A DNA stretch of 64,000 nt from Chionoecetes opilio. Lineage: Eukaryota; Arthropoda; Malacostraca; Decapoda; Majidae. The notes beneath the pieces are model-generated. The model saw nothing but the letters and a program-made list of their open reading frames with translations. It was not told where the DNA came from and made no database searches. Made by a program: the position numbers and the translations under genes. Each line of letters starts with the position of its first letter. The first letter of the stretch is position 1. Positions 1 to 47,204 of the stretch are shown here, in pieces. The stretch spans positions 61,001 to 125,000 of the forward strand of contig JACEEZ010025386.1 in assembly GCA_016584305.1 (NCBI GenBank), written 5' to 3'.

Positions 1-60
1 GACAGTAAGAGAATAAAATAAAAACAGAGGGGTAGGCCAATTTAGTTCGGTTAAGAACAG
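1..60 (-). mobile_element. LINE 3' end fragment at the window edge
   Basis: gacagtaagagaataaaata … ccaatttagttcgg is nearly identical to 58574-58622, the tail of the minus-strand LINE fragment there. The rest presumably lies outside the window or was lost. Confidence 0.7.
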
Positions 61-648
61 TAGAGATAAATAACAGAGGTAGCATTTAGTCGTATTCATA
101 ATATAATTTGATTGATTTAAGTTAATAATAGATTCCTAACGATGATAGGTAGTAGTCTGTAACCCTTTCACTGCTGGGCTAATAGAAAAAAACAGAAAGT
201 TATTGAATAATCATATTTTCAGGTATTTAATTATTGAAAAGTCTGGATTAATTTATCAGTGGTGTTCATGCTGGTGGAAGGACGTGAGCTGTTGTGTTAG
301 GGTGTTAATGGCCCGTGTGTCTGTCCACCTGTTGACGCGTGACCAGATCAAGGCGACCACGTGACCTTGAACGACAGACCAGCTATCTGTCATAGGGAAG
401 AACACACACCACACACACCACTTATTTCTCTTTTTTTTTATTTTAAACAGTTATTAGACGCACATATGGTTTAAGAGGTAATTAGTTAAGGCAGTAAATG
501 TTCAGAATGTAAATGCTCTCTCTCTCTCTCTCTCTGTTGAGTAATGATAGATAGAGAGACATGACTAACCAATATATATCTTTTGAGATAACTTTTTGAG
601 GAGAGGGAATTCCTATTACACACAAACACACACACATACACACACATA
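61..648. other. intergenic/intronic stretch with a possible E-box + FTZ-F1-type site
   Basis: AT-rich sequence with no coding signal. CACGTG at 358-363 overlaps TGACCTTGAA (362-371), the reverse complement of a TTCAAGGTCA nuclear-receptor monomer site. A (CT)n run lies at about 516-535. Confidence 0.3.
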
Positions 649-905
649 TTGCACGATGGCCAGGTTGATAGCGTTCTGGTCTCCCATTCTGTGGGTAGGC
701 GGTTCGAATCCTCGCGCTCCCGGGGATTTTTTACTGTGAAATTCGGGCGGTTACTGTCCCCCTTGAGCAAGGGGATGGGTGTGTGTGGTGTGTGAGGTCC
801 CAGCATTACCCAATGATCGGTAATAATGAGCTCCAAGCTCGCACTGAGAGGGTGAAAACTGGCGATCGCGAGCCAGCTCGCGTGGATAAGACCCTGGGTG
901 AATAA
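649..905 (+). mobile_element. tRNA-derived SINE, family 1
   Basis: An A-box-like tggccaggttgatagcg (657-672) and a perfect B box GGTTCGAATCC (701-711) form a tRNA-like pol III head. It is followed by a ~190-base unrelated body that starts cccggggattttttactgtg. The head is too degenerate to fold as a functional tRNA. Confidence 0.65.
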
Positions 906-1643
<738 letters not shown>

Positions 1644-1939
1644 GTGCTATTAACACCTGCTAATACAAAGTTTCCGAGATCCCAAACTTGTCCAGGCTGG
1701 CGCCCCCTTAGGTCCCAGGTGAGTTCCTATATAGCGACCCCTACCCACCCACATACATGCGAACACGCACACCTTTTTTCAGTATTTGGTATGCTGCAAA
1801 TTGAAAACAACAAGATTAAACACATGTCTTTTACAAATAATACTTACTTAGTAAACCAATTTATTTAGCAGTTTTAGTTGTTTAAGGAACATGGATGGTT
1901 AAATCATCTCGCCAGTAATCATAGTTCATTGTCTTCAAA

Positions 1940-2775
1940 GTTATTATTAATGGGATGGATGTGCTTGGTGCAGGGATATAAGCTTCTCAACATCAAGCTG
2001 AACCTCAGTAAGAATGAGTCTTTGATCCCTGTGTTTAGTAATGTTCAGTCTTTCTTTAGTAAGTTTCTTTGTTTGGAAAGAAGCAGGGCGACTGCACTGA
2101 AGTTCGCACTGCACCCCGTTCTACTAGATATGACGTTGGAAAGGCAATAAAATACATATTGACATTGTTCTACAGTACTGGATAACGATCAGAGATATAT
2201 TTTTTCAGACAGAAATCTTAATGATTATTTAGCCTCAGCTCAACGTTATTTTAGAGTGCAACCCCTTCTTCCTCCGCCACTCTTGTTTCCTTTTTGTTGA
2301 CATCTAGGAATGCATTGTAAACCGGTCTGGTATTTTAAGCCATTAAAGATCCTGAAATGTCTCAAGACACGTCTCTGTGCAACTCCTCCAGGTGTGAACA
2401 ATACACTTCAAGGTCAGCTTCTGGTATGGTCTTCCCCTTCTCTAATTCAGAGAGGCTTGGACACTGGCAGAGTTCATGACGGGTGTGTTTCGTTTGAATA
2501 ACTGTAACTTGGACAGGAAGGTGGAGATAGCTGATTTGACTTTAATAAGGTTGACCTCATTTCTTGCAGCTGCAAATTAACTTCATTGAACTTTGTAAAT
2601 ACATCTGACAAACTAGTCATGTCATGCTTGATGTTTCTTAGTTCATCACAACGAACATGATCACATTAATCAGTCTTTGAATAATTCAACAACTGTATCA
2701 AACAGTGAATATAAACGTCTCGGGCAGTTTCCCTTTGACAGCCAATAAAGCCATGTTCTCAAATATAATTCTTAT
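1940..2775 (-). pseudogene. decayed hAT (ZBED5/SCAND3-type) transposase fragment
   Basis: On the minus strand, separate frames read GFIGCQRETARDVYIHC, then ELRNIKHDMTSLSDVFTK and FNEVNLQLQGNEVNLIK with FLSKLQLFK (2480-2740). After a disrupted middle come AFPTSYLVERG (about 2110-2145) and RLILTEVQLDVEKLISLHQA with HPSH (1949-2010). This is the order of the C-terminal half of hAT transposases, including the dimerisation region. Several frameshifts and stops show it is dead. Confidence 0.8.
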
Positions 2776-2815
2776 TTCAATTTTATTATATATAAGACAT
2801 AAGTGTTCCTTTACC

Positions 2816-3295
2816 TTACCGTAGATAAGTAAAGTCGCCACCTGCAGTCATGTCGCCAGGCGCCATATATTACGAATTATAGCATTACTACTCATTTTTA
2901 TGTGCCACTGAAGATGATACACAGTAGTTTATATCATGACTGTATAATCTACACTGTTTCAGCGTTGTTTTATGCTTTGTAGCTGCAAGTATAGACGGTT
3001 TCAAATTTCACTACGCGTTTTTTTTTTTTTCGGGCATCGACGACAGCGGGAGGACACTCGGTAAATAAACACTAGATGGCGACTCTACTGTTGGTAGCCA
3101 CTTTGTAGATATTTTAGTAATTTGTTCATTTATAGCCGTACTAGACACAGATGTAGACTCAAAATGACAGACTTTCCAGATAGCCCCTTCTAACTTTCCT
3201 GAAATCATGGATGTAGAAATGTAAGTATTAACGCCACCAAAAGTCTGTAAACAGAAAAAAAAGTTGTCATGGCGACTTTACTGTTATCTACGGTA
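2816..3295. mobile_element. foldback MITE, copy 1
   Basis: The left end ttaccgtagataagtaaagt and the right end actttactgttatctacggta are inverted. The interior gtcgccaggcgccatatatt … tgtgccactgaag matches the copies at 40178 and 49367. No coding capacity. Confidence 0.8.
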
Positions 3296-3584
3296 GCCTT
3301 TGTGTTTGTGACAGATTTTGTTATTCAGATTTTGTTAAACCTAAAAGTTATTAATTACTCTTAATGCCACCCTGCCGCCCCCCTACCGCCTTTTTTTTCC
3401 TCACCGACCCCCCCCAGATCTTTACGCCCACTTTGGGAACCACTGCGAAGTTTAACAAGGGCCTGTGATAATCTGTGATAATCTCTCCGTCTCTCTTTCT
3501 CTCTCTCTCTCTCTGGGGGATAAAGAGAGGGTGACCGCGACGCGTGCCTTTTAACACCTCATCAGTGGCAGAGGGATAATCTGA

Positions 3585-3650
<66 letters not shown>

Positions 3651-4036
3651 ACATTAGTAATAATATAATAATAATAATTGTATTCTCACCCGAAGGCATA
3701 CCAGAAAAACAACATAATATATGGACGAGGGAATGAACTTAGTACTAAAGCAAATAATTGATAATAGCTATATAGGCTACCTCTATATTAATAATAATAA
3801 TGATTAAGTCATTAACCATTACATATTTTGCATATAGTATGTGTATATCATGTATATAATATCTTATTTCATTAATACATTTTATAAAGTTAATTTCCTT
3901 CTATGTATGCATATATATTGTATGCATAATTATTATTAAGAAAAAAAAGCTACATCGAAATACTAACCATAATATGTTTCTTTTCTCTCCCCTCTAAGTC
4001 TAAACCCCTCTTAACCCCTGCCCCCTATTCCCCCAG
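3296..4036. other. BICC1 5' flank/intron, AT-rich with (CT)n
   Basis: Holds short (CT)n runs (3485-3515, 3588-3646), AT-rich sequence, and the pyrimidine-rich acceptor before exon 4037. No other coding signal seen. Confidence 0.6.
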
Positions 4037-37800
<33,764 letters not shown>

Positions 37801-37850
37801 CCCCAAAGAACATCCACTTCCTATGCTACTACAACTGCCACTTTGCTTTA

Positions 37851-37883
<33 letters not shown>

Positions 37884-38660
37884 GTGTACACTAAAGAAGG
37901 ATTTTGATGCTTTCTACAACTACTATTACTACTATTCACTTAACATGGAAATTTGTGCTTCAACGACTGCTACTTTTGCTTCAACTACTACTACACAACA
38001 ACAACTACTAACTACTACTACTGTGTACACTTGACTAGGAAATTTATTCTACTAAGACTGCTACTCTTGCTTTAACTACAACTTCTACTGTATCCACTTG
38101 ACTTGGAGTTTTGTGCTGCTACTACTGCTTTAACTACTACAGCTACTACTGCTTTAACTACTACAGCTACTACTGCTTTAACTACTACAGCTTTAACTAC
38201 TACGACTGCTACTTGCTTTAACTACTACTGTATACACTTAACTAGGAGACAGAGGCTTCTATGACTGCTATAACTACTACTTCTACAACTACTATTACTA
38301 CTACTTCTTCTACTATTACAATTACTATTACTATTACTATACTACTACTACTACTACTTCTACAACTATTACTACTATTACTTCTACGGTAACTAGGAAA
38401 CGAGGACAGAGGAAAAGGGACAGACACTCAAAAACAGGGTTCAAACTTATTTTTTTATAGGAATAACTTTATGAATCACAATTGTATTTTTTTTCATAAC
38501 CTTTGAGAGACCGTGCTAGTTCAGTTTATACACATTTAAGCCTCATACAATTAATTATACATGATGACTGGCTTATAGAATGATGAATTGGATGTAATTG
38601 AATTCATGTCAACAATGGGTAAATATTTCTGTTGTACATTTGACGCATTCAATTATTTAG
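37801..38660 (+). other. BICC1 3' UTR start with (CTA/ACT)n low complexity
   Basis: Directly after the stop codon the sequence is built from ACT/CTA triplets in irregular blocks (about 37850-38400), then becomes ordinary AT-rich sequence. No intron or further coding exon is seen. It is presumably 3' UTR; its end is not fixed because many AATAAA hexamers follow downstream. Confidence 0.6.
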
Positions 38661-38929
38661 TTATATAGTTAGCAATAGTTTCCCATATATGTTATGACTT
38701 GACACACACAGAGCCACTTCTTGACTGAACTAAAAGCCATGATTAACACAGTTGTAAATGATGGGTTTTCTGTACCCCTCGTTATTGTGAATGTGTGTTT
38801 TGACGAGCTGTTTGTGTGTGTGTGTGTTTGTTTTGACGAACTGTTTGTGTGTGTGTTTGTTTTGACGAGCTGTTGTGTGTGTGTGAATGTGTAAGCCTCG
38901 CCGTTTTGTGTGTTTTGACGAGCTGTTTT

Positions 38930-39715
38930 TTCTTTGGACATACATATATATTTTTTCACTAATTAAGGAAAGTGCATGCTGTTTTGACGAATGAATAAAT
39001 GTGTGTTTGTATGTGTGTGCGCTATATATTTTTTCACTAATTAAGGAAAGTGCATGCTGTTTTGACGATGAATAAATGTGTGTATGTATGTGTGTGTGTG
39101 CGCTATATATTTTTTCACTAATTAAGGAAAGTGCATGCTGTTTTGACGAATGAATAAATGTGTGTGTGTGTGGCGCTATATATTTTTTCACTAATTAAGG
39201 AAAGTGCATGCTGTTTTGACGAATGAATAAATGTGTGTATGTATGTGTGTGCGCTATATATTTTTTCACTAATTAAGGAAAGTGCATGCTGTTTTGACAA
39301 TGAATAAATGTGTATGTGTGTGTGTGCGCTATATTTTTTCACTAATTAAGGAAAGTGCATGCTGTTTTGACGAATGAATAAATGTGTGTATGTATGTGTG
39401 TGGTGCGCTATATATTTTTTCACTAATTAAGGAAAGTGCATGCTGTTTTGACGAATGAATAAATGTGTGTATGTACGTGTGTGTGTGCGCTATATATTTT
39501 TTCACTAATGAAGGAAAGTGCATGCTGTTTTGACGAATGAATAAATGTGTGTGTGTGTGCGCTATATATTTTTTCACTAATTAAGGAAAGTGCATGCTGT
39601 TTTGACGAATGAATAAATGTGTGTGTGTGTGTGCGCTATATTTTTTCACTAATGAAGGAAAGTGCATGCTGTTTTGACGAATGAATGAGTGTGTGCGTGC
39701 GTGTGTTATAGTACT
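38930..39715. repeat. ~80-bp tandem array with AATAAA plus GT-rich tract in most units
   Basis: About ten units share a core (cgctatatattttttcacta … gtgcatgctgttttgacga) ending in gaatgAATAAAtgtgtg with a variable (TG/TATG)n tract. Each unit thus holds a canonical poly(A) hexamer followed by a GT-rich stretch, the layout of a cleavage/polyadenylation site on the + strand, downstream of BICC1. Short open frames here are repeat artefacts. Confidence 0.9.
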
Positions 39716-40177
39716 TAAATTTGCCTAAGAATGGAAACCAGAAAATACCGCTTCATGCAATGCCTCAACAAGTGCCTTATTACTTAAGTGTTCATCGGAA
39801 GTGTACAATGTGATATTATACTAGCATACACTTTTTTAGCTTCCTCTGGGCTGTGCATTCTTAAAAAACCAAGGAAAAGTCTGAATTCGAATTTGTTTCA
39901 GAAAATTTGCATTGAAAAGAAAGAAAAATAATTTGTTTGAGAAAGTTTGCGTTCGAAATTATTACTTTTATACCAGTTTTGAGTTTTTTGTGGATTTTTC
40001 TGAATTTAATTATTATTATTTTTTTTTTTTTAATATGCATGTACGTATTACCAAATTATTACTAGCAGTTTTTCTAGTCTGTTCTCTATTATGATGGAAA
40101 GGCCACTCTTGTGCTGGTTTGTTTTAAGAAGAATTTTTATATTGCATTTTTTTACGAATTACTTGCTTACTGTCAAT
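39716..40177. other. flank of the 80-bp array, AT-rich
   Basis: Unique AT-rich sequence; a (TTA)n/T-run lies at about 40009-40032. No coding signal. Confidence 0.4.
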
Positions 40178-40335
40178 AACACATAGTCGCCAGGCGCCAT
40201 ATATTACGCATTTTAGCACCACTGCAGACTTCTATGTGCCACTGAAGAGACATGCACAGTAGTTTATATTATGTACATGTCTGTAGTGATGCTACAATTT
40301 GTGCTATATGGCGCTTGGTGACATTAGTGCTGTTG
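40178..40335. mobile_element. foldback MITE, copy 2 (short)
   Basis: atagtcgccaggcgccatat … ccactgcagacttctatgtg is mirrored by gtctgtagtgatgctacaat … atatggcgcttggtgacat; the outer ~25 bases of the TIR are missing. Same family as 2816 and 49367. Confidence 0.75.
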
Positions 40336-40900
40336 AGGGTATGTGTTTGTTTTAGTTTTGTGTTGGTGTTGGCGCTGGGACTGCCTCCCTGGGACCCCCT
40401 CTGTCTAGCCGGCCGGGGGTCAACCGCACTTTTTATTAAAAAATATGAGAAAAAATTTATTTGTCTAAAAAAAATTTGTATCTTCAATTTTGAATAAAAA
40501 TATTAGCTATTAATAGTTTGTTTGCTAATTTATTATGATTTTTTTTTTTGGAGATTACTTTTGATTTGATGGTTTTCAGCCATCATTTAGTGCGTGTGGT
40601 TTGTTGATTTACTTGTTATTAATTTAAATAGATGGTACTACTAAAATTATGCGATTTAGGAAGGAGGTGAGTGAGGAAGGTAACTTGATGGAGATTGAAG
40701 AAAGATGAGAGTAATGCATAAACATTTTATTGACAATAATTACATAGAAAATGCAAAGTATATCAGATGGTATTAGTATAGCGATATTTTGATCTCAAAT
40801 ATTATAGTAGAGCAAATAACTCACATATAATAAGTATACACTGAATGTATGATCGATGAGGACTACCCACCTATGGGATGGGCGAGGGGATAGTGGGTAA
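40336..40900. other. AT-rich sequence between MITE and minisatellite
   Basis: No coding exon seen. ttttattgacaataattaca at about 40727 contains a minus-strand AATAAA, so it could be the 3' end of a minus-strand transcript, but no supporting coding sequence is recognised. Confidence 0.35.
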
Positions 40901-43900
40901 GGGACCATAAGGATACGGATAAGTGCGATGAAGTGGATCGTGATTGCAGGTTGTTCGAATAGCCATCATCAGGCGATTAATTAGGTCATAATGTTGGACG
41001 GCAGGTGGCTATGTGCATTCGATGGCGGTTTGCATATTGGCTAGATGCTTGAGACGGGTGTGGTTTCAGGTGATGGGCCACGATTAAGGAGTTGTCAGAT
41101 GATGACACGTCGCACCGAGCTGAAGTGAGCAGGAGTGATGTTGTGGGAGATATGCACCACCACCATGGATGGAAGAGGTGGAGTGTGATGGGCAGAGGTG
41201 GATGGTGACGTGGAGGAGCAAGATGAGAATTGGATGGCAGGAGTGGATGGTATCCCCACGTCATTGGCAGAGTTATGGATGGGCAGAGGAATGCACTTCC
41301 ACACCTGATGGGGTGGAATGGTTGATGGGCAGGATGGATGGTGTGGATGGAGAGTGGAATGGTTGGATGGCAAGTGGAATGGATCACATCACATCTGGAT
41401 GGGCAGGAGGTGGAATGGTGTGGATGGGGCAGGAGGTGGAATGGCCCTAACTCTGGATGGGCAGGATGAATGTATGATGGCAAAATGACACCATCACCAC
41501 CTCCTGGATGGGCAGGAGGTGGAATGGTGTGGATGGGCAGGAGGTGAATGGTCATTGGATGGGCAGGAGGATGGATGGGCAGGAGTGAATGTGGGATGGC
41601 AGGAGGTGGAATGGTGTGGATGGCAGGAGTGGATGAATGGTGGCGTGGATGGAGAGTGGATGGGGAGTGTGGAAGGAGCACCATCACACCTTGAGTGGAT
41701 GGGGGCAGGAGGTGGAATGGTGTGGATGGTGCAGGAGGTGGAATGGTTGGATGGGGCAGGAGTGGATGGGCATCCCTGGATGGGCAGGAGGTGGAATGGT
41801 TGGATGGGGCAGGAGGTGAATGGTGATGGATGGGGCAGAGGATGGCAATATTGGATGGGGCAGGAGGTAATGGACAGAGTGGTGTATGGATGGGAGAGTG
41901 GAATGGAGCACCATCCACCACCTCCTGGATGGGGCAGGAGTGGAATGGTGTGGATGGGCAGGAGGTGAATGGTATGGATGGGGCAGGGGTGGAATGGACA
42001 TCCACTCCTGGATGGGCAGGAGGTGGAATGGTTGGATGGGCAGGAGGTGGAATGGTCCACTCGGATGGGGCAGGAGGTGGAATGGTTGGATGGGCAGGAG
42101 GTGGAATGGTGTGGATGGCAGGAGGTGGAATGGTGTGGATGGGCAGGAGGTGGAATGGATGGATGGGCAGGAGGTGAATGGAATTCCGGATGGCAGAGTG
42201 GATGGTTGGAGGGGCAGGAGGTGGAATGGAGCACCATCCACCACTCCTGGATGGGGCAGGAGGTGGAATGGCACATCCATTGGATGGGCAGGAGGTGGAA
42301 TGGTGATGGTGGGGCAGATGTGGAAGTTGGATGGCAGGAGTGGATGGTTGGAGGGCAGAGGAGGCACTATCCACCCACCTCCTGGATGGGCAGGAGGTGG
42401 AATGGTGTGGATGGGCGAGTGGATGGTTGTGTGATGGGGATGCAGGAGGTGGAATGGAGCACCATCCACCCACCTCCTGGATGGGGCAGGAGGTGGAATG
42501 GTGTGGATGGGGAGGAATGGTGGAATGGTTGGATGGGGCAGGAGGTGGAATGAGCATACCACCTCCGATGGCAGGAGGTGGAATGGGTGGATGGGCAGAG
42601 GTGGAATGGAGTCAATCACACCTTGGATGGGCAGAGGTGAGAATGGTATGGATGAATGTTGGTAGTGGAATGAGTTGGACTGTGTAGCAGGAGTGAATGG
42701 TTGGATGGTGCAGATGTGGTGGAGATGCATGTGTGATGTCAGGAGCTTTGAATGTTGGATGGGTCAGGAGTTGGAATGTGTTGATTGCAGTAGGGAATAT
42801 TAATGTGTTGGATTGGTGAATGGCATAGATTTCTGATGCATGGAGTCTAGGCAGTGGATTGGTGACTCTTGGATGGTGCAGAGTCGTGAAATGGACCCTA
42901 TGCAACCTCCTGTGATTGTCAGGAGGTGGAATGGTTGTGGATGGAGCATGAGTGGTAAGGGAATGGAGATTACCATCCACCCACTCCTGATGGGCAATGG
43001 AAGGTGGCAATGGTGTGATGGGGCAGGAGGTGGAATGGTTGGATGGGGCAGGAGGTGGAATGGAGCACCATCCACCCACCTGGTGCGAGTGGATGTGGAT
43101 GCAGGAGGTGGAATGGTATGGATGGGGCAGGAGGTGGAATGGAGCACCATCCACCCACCTCCTGGATGGTGCAGGAGGTGGAATGGTTGGATGGGGCAGA
43201 GGTGGAATGGAAGCACATCCACACCTCCTGGATGGAGCAGGAGGTGGAATGGTTATGGATGGGGTCAGGAGGTGGAATGGAGCACCATCCACCCACCTCC
43301 TGGATGGGGCAGGAGGTGGAATGGGACATCCCTCCTGGATGGGGCAGGAGGTGGAATGGAGAATTGATGGGGCAGGAGGTGGAATGGTGTGGATGGGGCA
43401 GGAGGTGGAATGAGAATCTTGGATGAGCAGGAGGTGGAATGGTAATGGATGGGGCAGGAGGTGGAATGGAGCACCATCCAACCACCTCCTGGATGGGCAA
43501 GGAGGTGGAATGGTATCAGGATGGAGGTGATCAGGAGGTGGAATGGATGCACCATCCACCCACCTCCTGGATGGGGCAGGAGGTGGAATGGTTGGATGGG
43601 GCAGGAGGTGGAATGGGCACCATCCACGCACCTCCTGGATGGAGCAGGAGGTGGAATAATGGGCGGTGATGGATGGGGCAGGAGTGGAATGTTGGATGGG
43701 CAGAGTGATGGGCACCATCCACCCACCTCCTGGATGGGGCAGGAGGTGGAATGGTGGATGGGAGGAGTGGAATGGAATAACTGGATGGGCAATGAGTGAT
43801 AGGATTGATGGGCAGGAGGTGGAATGGAGCACCATCCACCCACCTCCTGGATGGAGCAGGAGGTGGAATGGGTGTGGATGGGGCAGGAGGTGGAATGGAG

Positions 43901-46900
43901 CACCATCACACCTCTGATGGCATGGAGGAGGGCATGTGAGCAGGTGGAATGGTTGGATGGGGCAGGAGGTGGAATGGAGCACCATCCACCCACCTCCTGG
44001 ATGGGCAGGAGGTGGAATGGTATGGATGGGGCAGGAGGTGGAATGGTGTGGATGGCAGGGTGGAATGGTGTGGATGGAGCAGGAGGTGGAATGGTTGGAT
44101 GGGCAGGAGGTGGAATGGAGCACCATCCACCCACCTCCTGGATGGGCAGGAGTGATGTGTGGATGGCAGGAGATGTGGAGGTATGGATGGGGCAGGAGGT
44201 GGAATGGAGCACCATCCACCCACCTCCTGGATGGTGCAGGAGGTGGAATGGTGTGGATGGGCAGGAGGTGGAATGGGATGAGCACCATCCACCCACCTCC
44301 TGGATGGGGCAGGAGGTGGAATGGTTGGATGGGCAGGAGGTGAATGGATGTGGATGAGCAGGAGTGGACATGCTCGGATGGGCAGGAGGTGGAATGGTGT
44401 GGAGATGGATGGACAAGAGAGGGGTGAATGGTATGGATGGGGCAGGAGGTGGAATGGAGCCATCCACCCACCTCCTGGATGGGGCAGGAGGTGGAATGGT
44501 GTGGATGGAGCAGGAGGTGGAATGGTATGGATGGGGCAGGAGGTGGAATGGAGCACCATCCACCCACCTCCTGGATGGGGCAGGAGGTGGAATGGTGTGG
44601 ATGGGGCAGGAGGTGGAATGGTGTGGATGGTGCAGGAGGTGGAATGGTGGATGGCAGAGGTGGATGGAGCAGGAGGTGGAATGGTGTGGCGGGGTGGAAT
44701 GGGCACATCACTCGACATGGTGTGGATGGGGCAGATGTGGAATGGGTGATGTTGGATGGGGCAGGAGGTGGAATGGAGCACCATCCACCCACCTCCTGGA
44801 TGGGGCAGGAGGTGGAATGGTTGGATGGGGCAGGAGGTGGAATGGTGTATGGATGAGCAGGAGGTGGAATGGTATGGATGGGGCAGGAGGTGGAATGGAG
44901 CACCATCCACCCACCTCCTGGATGGGGCAGGAGGTGGAATGGTTGGATGGGGCAGGAGGTGGAATGGAGACATCAATCTGTGATGGGCAGGAGGTGGAAT
45001 GGAGCACCATCCACCCACCTCCTGGATGGGCAGGAGGTGGAATGGTATGGATGGGGCAGGAGGTGGAATGGAGCACCATCCACCCACCTCCTGGATGGGG
45101 CAGGAGGTGGAATGGTAGTGAGAGGTGCAGGAGGTGGAATGGAGTGGATGGGCAGGAGGTGGAATGGTTGATGCGGATGGGCCACCACCTCCATGGATGG
45201 AGGCAGGAGGTGGATGGGTGGATGGGGCAGGAGGTGGAATGGAGCACCATCCACCCACCTCCTGGATGGAGCAGGAGGTGGAATGGTGTGGATGGGGCAG
45301 GAGGTGGAATGGAGCACCATCCACCCACCTCCTGGATGGGCAGGAGGTGGAATGGTTGGATGGGCAGGAGGTGGAATGATGGGCAAGGGCAATCCACCAC
45401 CTCCTATGGCAGAGGAATGTTGTGGAGCAGGAGGTGGAATGGTGTTGGATGGGGCAGGAGGTGGAATGGAGCACCATCCACCACCTCCTGGATGGGCAGG
45501 AGGTGGAATGGTGTGGATGGGCAGGAGGTGGAATGGTATCTGGATGGGCAGGAGGTGGAATGGTTGTGGATGGGGCAGGAGGTGGAATGGTGTGGATGGG
45601 CAGGAGGTGGAATGGTGTGGATGGGGCAGGATGTGGAATGGAGCACAATCCACCCACCTCCTGGATGGAGCAGGAGGTGGAATGGTATGGATGGGGCAGG
45701 AGGTGGAATGGAGCACCATCCACCCACCTCCTGGATGGGGCAGGAGGTGGAATGTGTGGATGGGCAGGAGGTGGAATGGTGTGGATGGGCAGGAGGTGGA
45801 AATGGAGCCCATCCACCCACCTCTGGATGGGCAGGAGGTGGAATGGTGTGGATGGGCAGGAGGTGGAATGGTATGGATGGGCAGGAGGTGGAATGGTGTG
45901 GATGGGGCAGGAGGTGGAATGGAGCACCATCCACCCACCTCCTGGATGGGGCAGGAGGTGGAATGGTTGGGATGGTGGCAGGAGGTGGAATGGATGGATG
46001 GGCAGGAGGTGGAATGGGTGGGCGATGAGGGCATCCACGGATGGTGGAATGGTGTGGATGGTGCAGGAGGTGGAATGGGTATGGATGGTTTGTGCAGGAG
46101 GTGGAATGGAGGACACCATCCACCCACCTCCTGGATGGGGCAGGAGGTGGAATGGTGTGGATGGTGCAGGAGGTGAATGGTTGGATGGGGCAGGAGGTGG
46201 AATGGGTGGAGGCAGGAGTGAACTGTGGATGGAGCAGGAGGTGGAATGGTATGGATGGGGCAGGAGGTGGAATGGAGCACCATCCACCCACCTCCTGGAT
46301 GGGGCAGGAGGTGGAATGGTGTGGATGGGGCAGGAGGTGGAATGGTGTGGATGGTGCAGGAGGTGGAATGGTGTGGATGGTGCAGGAGGTGGAATGGTGT
46401 GGATGGGGCAGGAGGTGGAATGGTGTGGATGGGGCAGGAGGTGGAATGGTGTGGATGGTGCAGGAGGTGGAATGGTGTGGATGGGGCAGGAGGTGGAATG
46501 GAGCACCATCCACCCACCTCCTGGATGGAGCAGTAGGTGGAATGTGTGGATGGGCAATAGGATGGGCAGGAGGTGGAATGGTGTGGATGAGCAGGAGGTG
46601 GAATGGTGTGGATGGGGCAGGAGGTGGAATGGAGCACATCCACCCACCTCCTGGATGGGGCAGGAGGTGGAATGGTGTGGATGGGCAGGAGGTGGAATGT
46701 GTGGATGGTGCAGGAGGTGGAATGGTGTGGAATGGTGTAGGCAGGTGGAATGGTGTGGATGGGCAGGAGGTGGAATGGTTGGATGGGGCAGGAGGTGGAA
46801 TGGTGTCGATGGTGCAGGAGGTGGAATGGTGTGGATGGGGCAGGAGGTGGAATGGTGTGGATGGGGCAGGAGGTGGAATGTGTGGATGGTGCAGGATGGA

Positions 46901-47165
46901 GGTGTGGAATGGTGTGGATGGGGCAGGAGGTGGAATGGTGCACCATCCACCCACCTCCTGGATGGGGCAGGAGGTGGAATGGTGTGGATGAAGCAGGAGG
47001 TGGAATGGTGTGAATGGGGCAGGATGGGGAATGGTGTGGATGGGGCAGGAGGTGGAATGGTGCACCATCCACCCACCTCCTGGATGGGGCAGGAGGTGGA
47101 ATGGTGTGGATGGAGCAGGAGGTGGAATGGTGTGGATGGAGCAGGAGGTGGAATGGTGCGTGTGG
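40900..47165. repeat. ~6.2-kb G-rich minisatellite, 26-bp unit
   Basis: Unit gtgtggatggggcaggaggt ggaatg (26 bases) in about 150-200 copies, mixed with longer units carrying agcaccatccacccacctcc tggat. In these, ccacctcctg and caggaggtgg form a hairpin. Periphery (40900-41500, 42580-42990) is degenerate and the centre (43000-47130) homogeneous. CpG is almost absent. Because 26 is not a multiple of 3 and the unit has no stop in any frame on either strand, very long frames occur on both strands (up to 1056 codons minus, 593 plus), all translating to the same 26-residue repeat. Confidence 0.95.
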
Positions 47166-47204
47166 AGGGGGGTAGGGAGGTATGCAGAGGGAGGTATGGA
47201 TAGA

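Noticed and set aside
1644..2501. three small plus-strand ORFs (1644-1868, 1878-2150, 2310-2501)
   Set aside because: They overlap the minus-strand hAT transposase remnant or repeats and show no independent signal.
43906..47076. 1056-codon minus-strand open frame (and plus-strand frames of 554 and 593 codons)
   Set aside because: It is the stop-free 26-bp minisatellite read through; every frame gives the same repeat, and there is no start context, splice site or domain.
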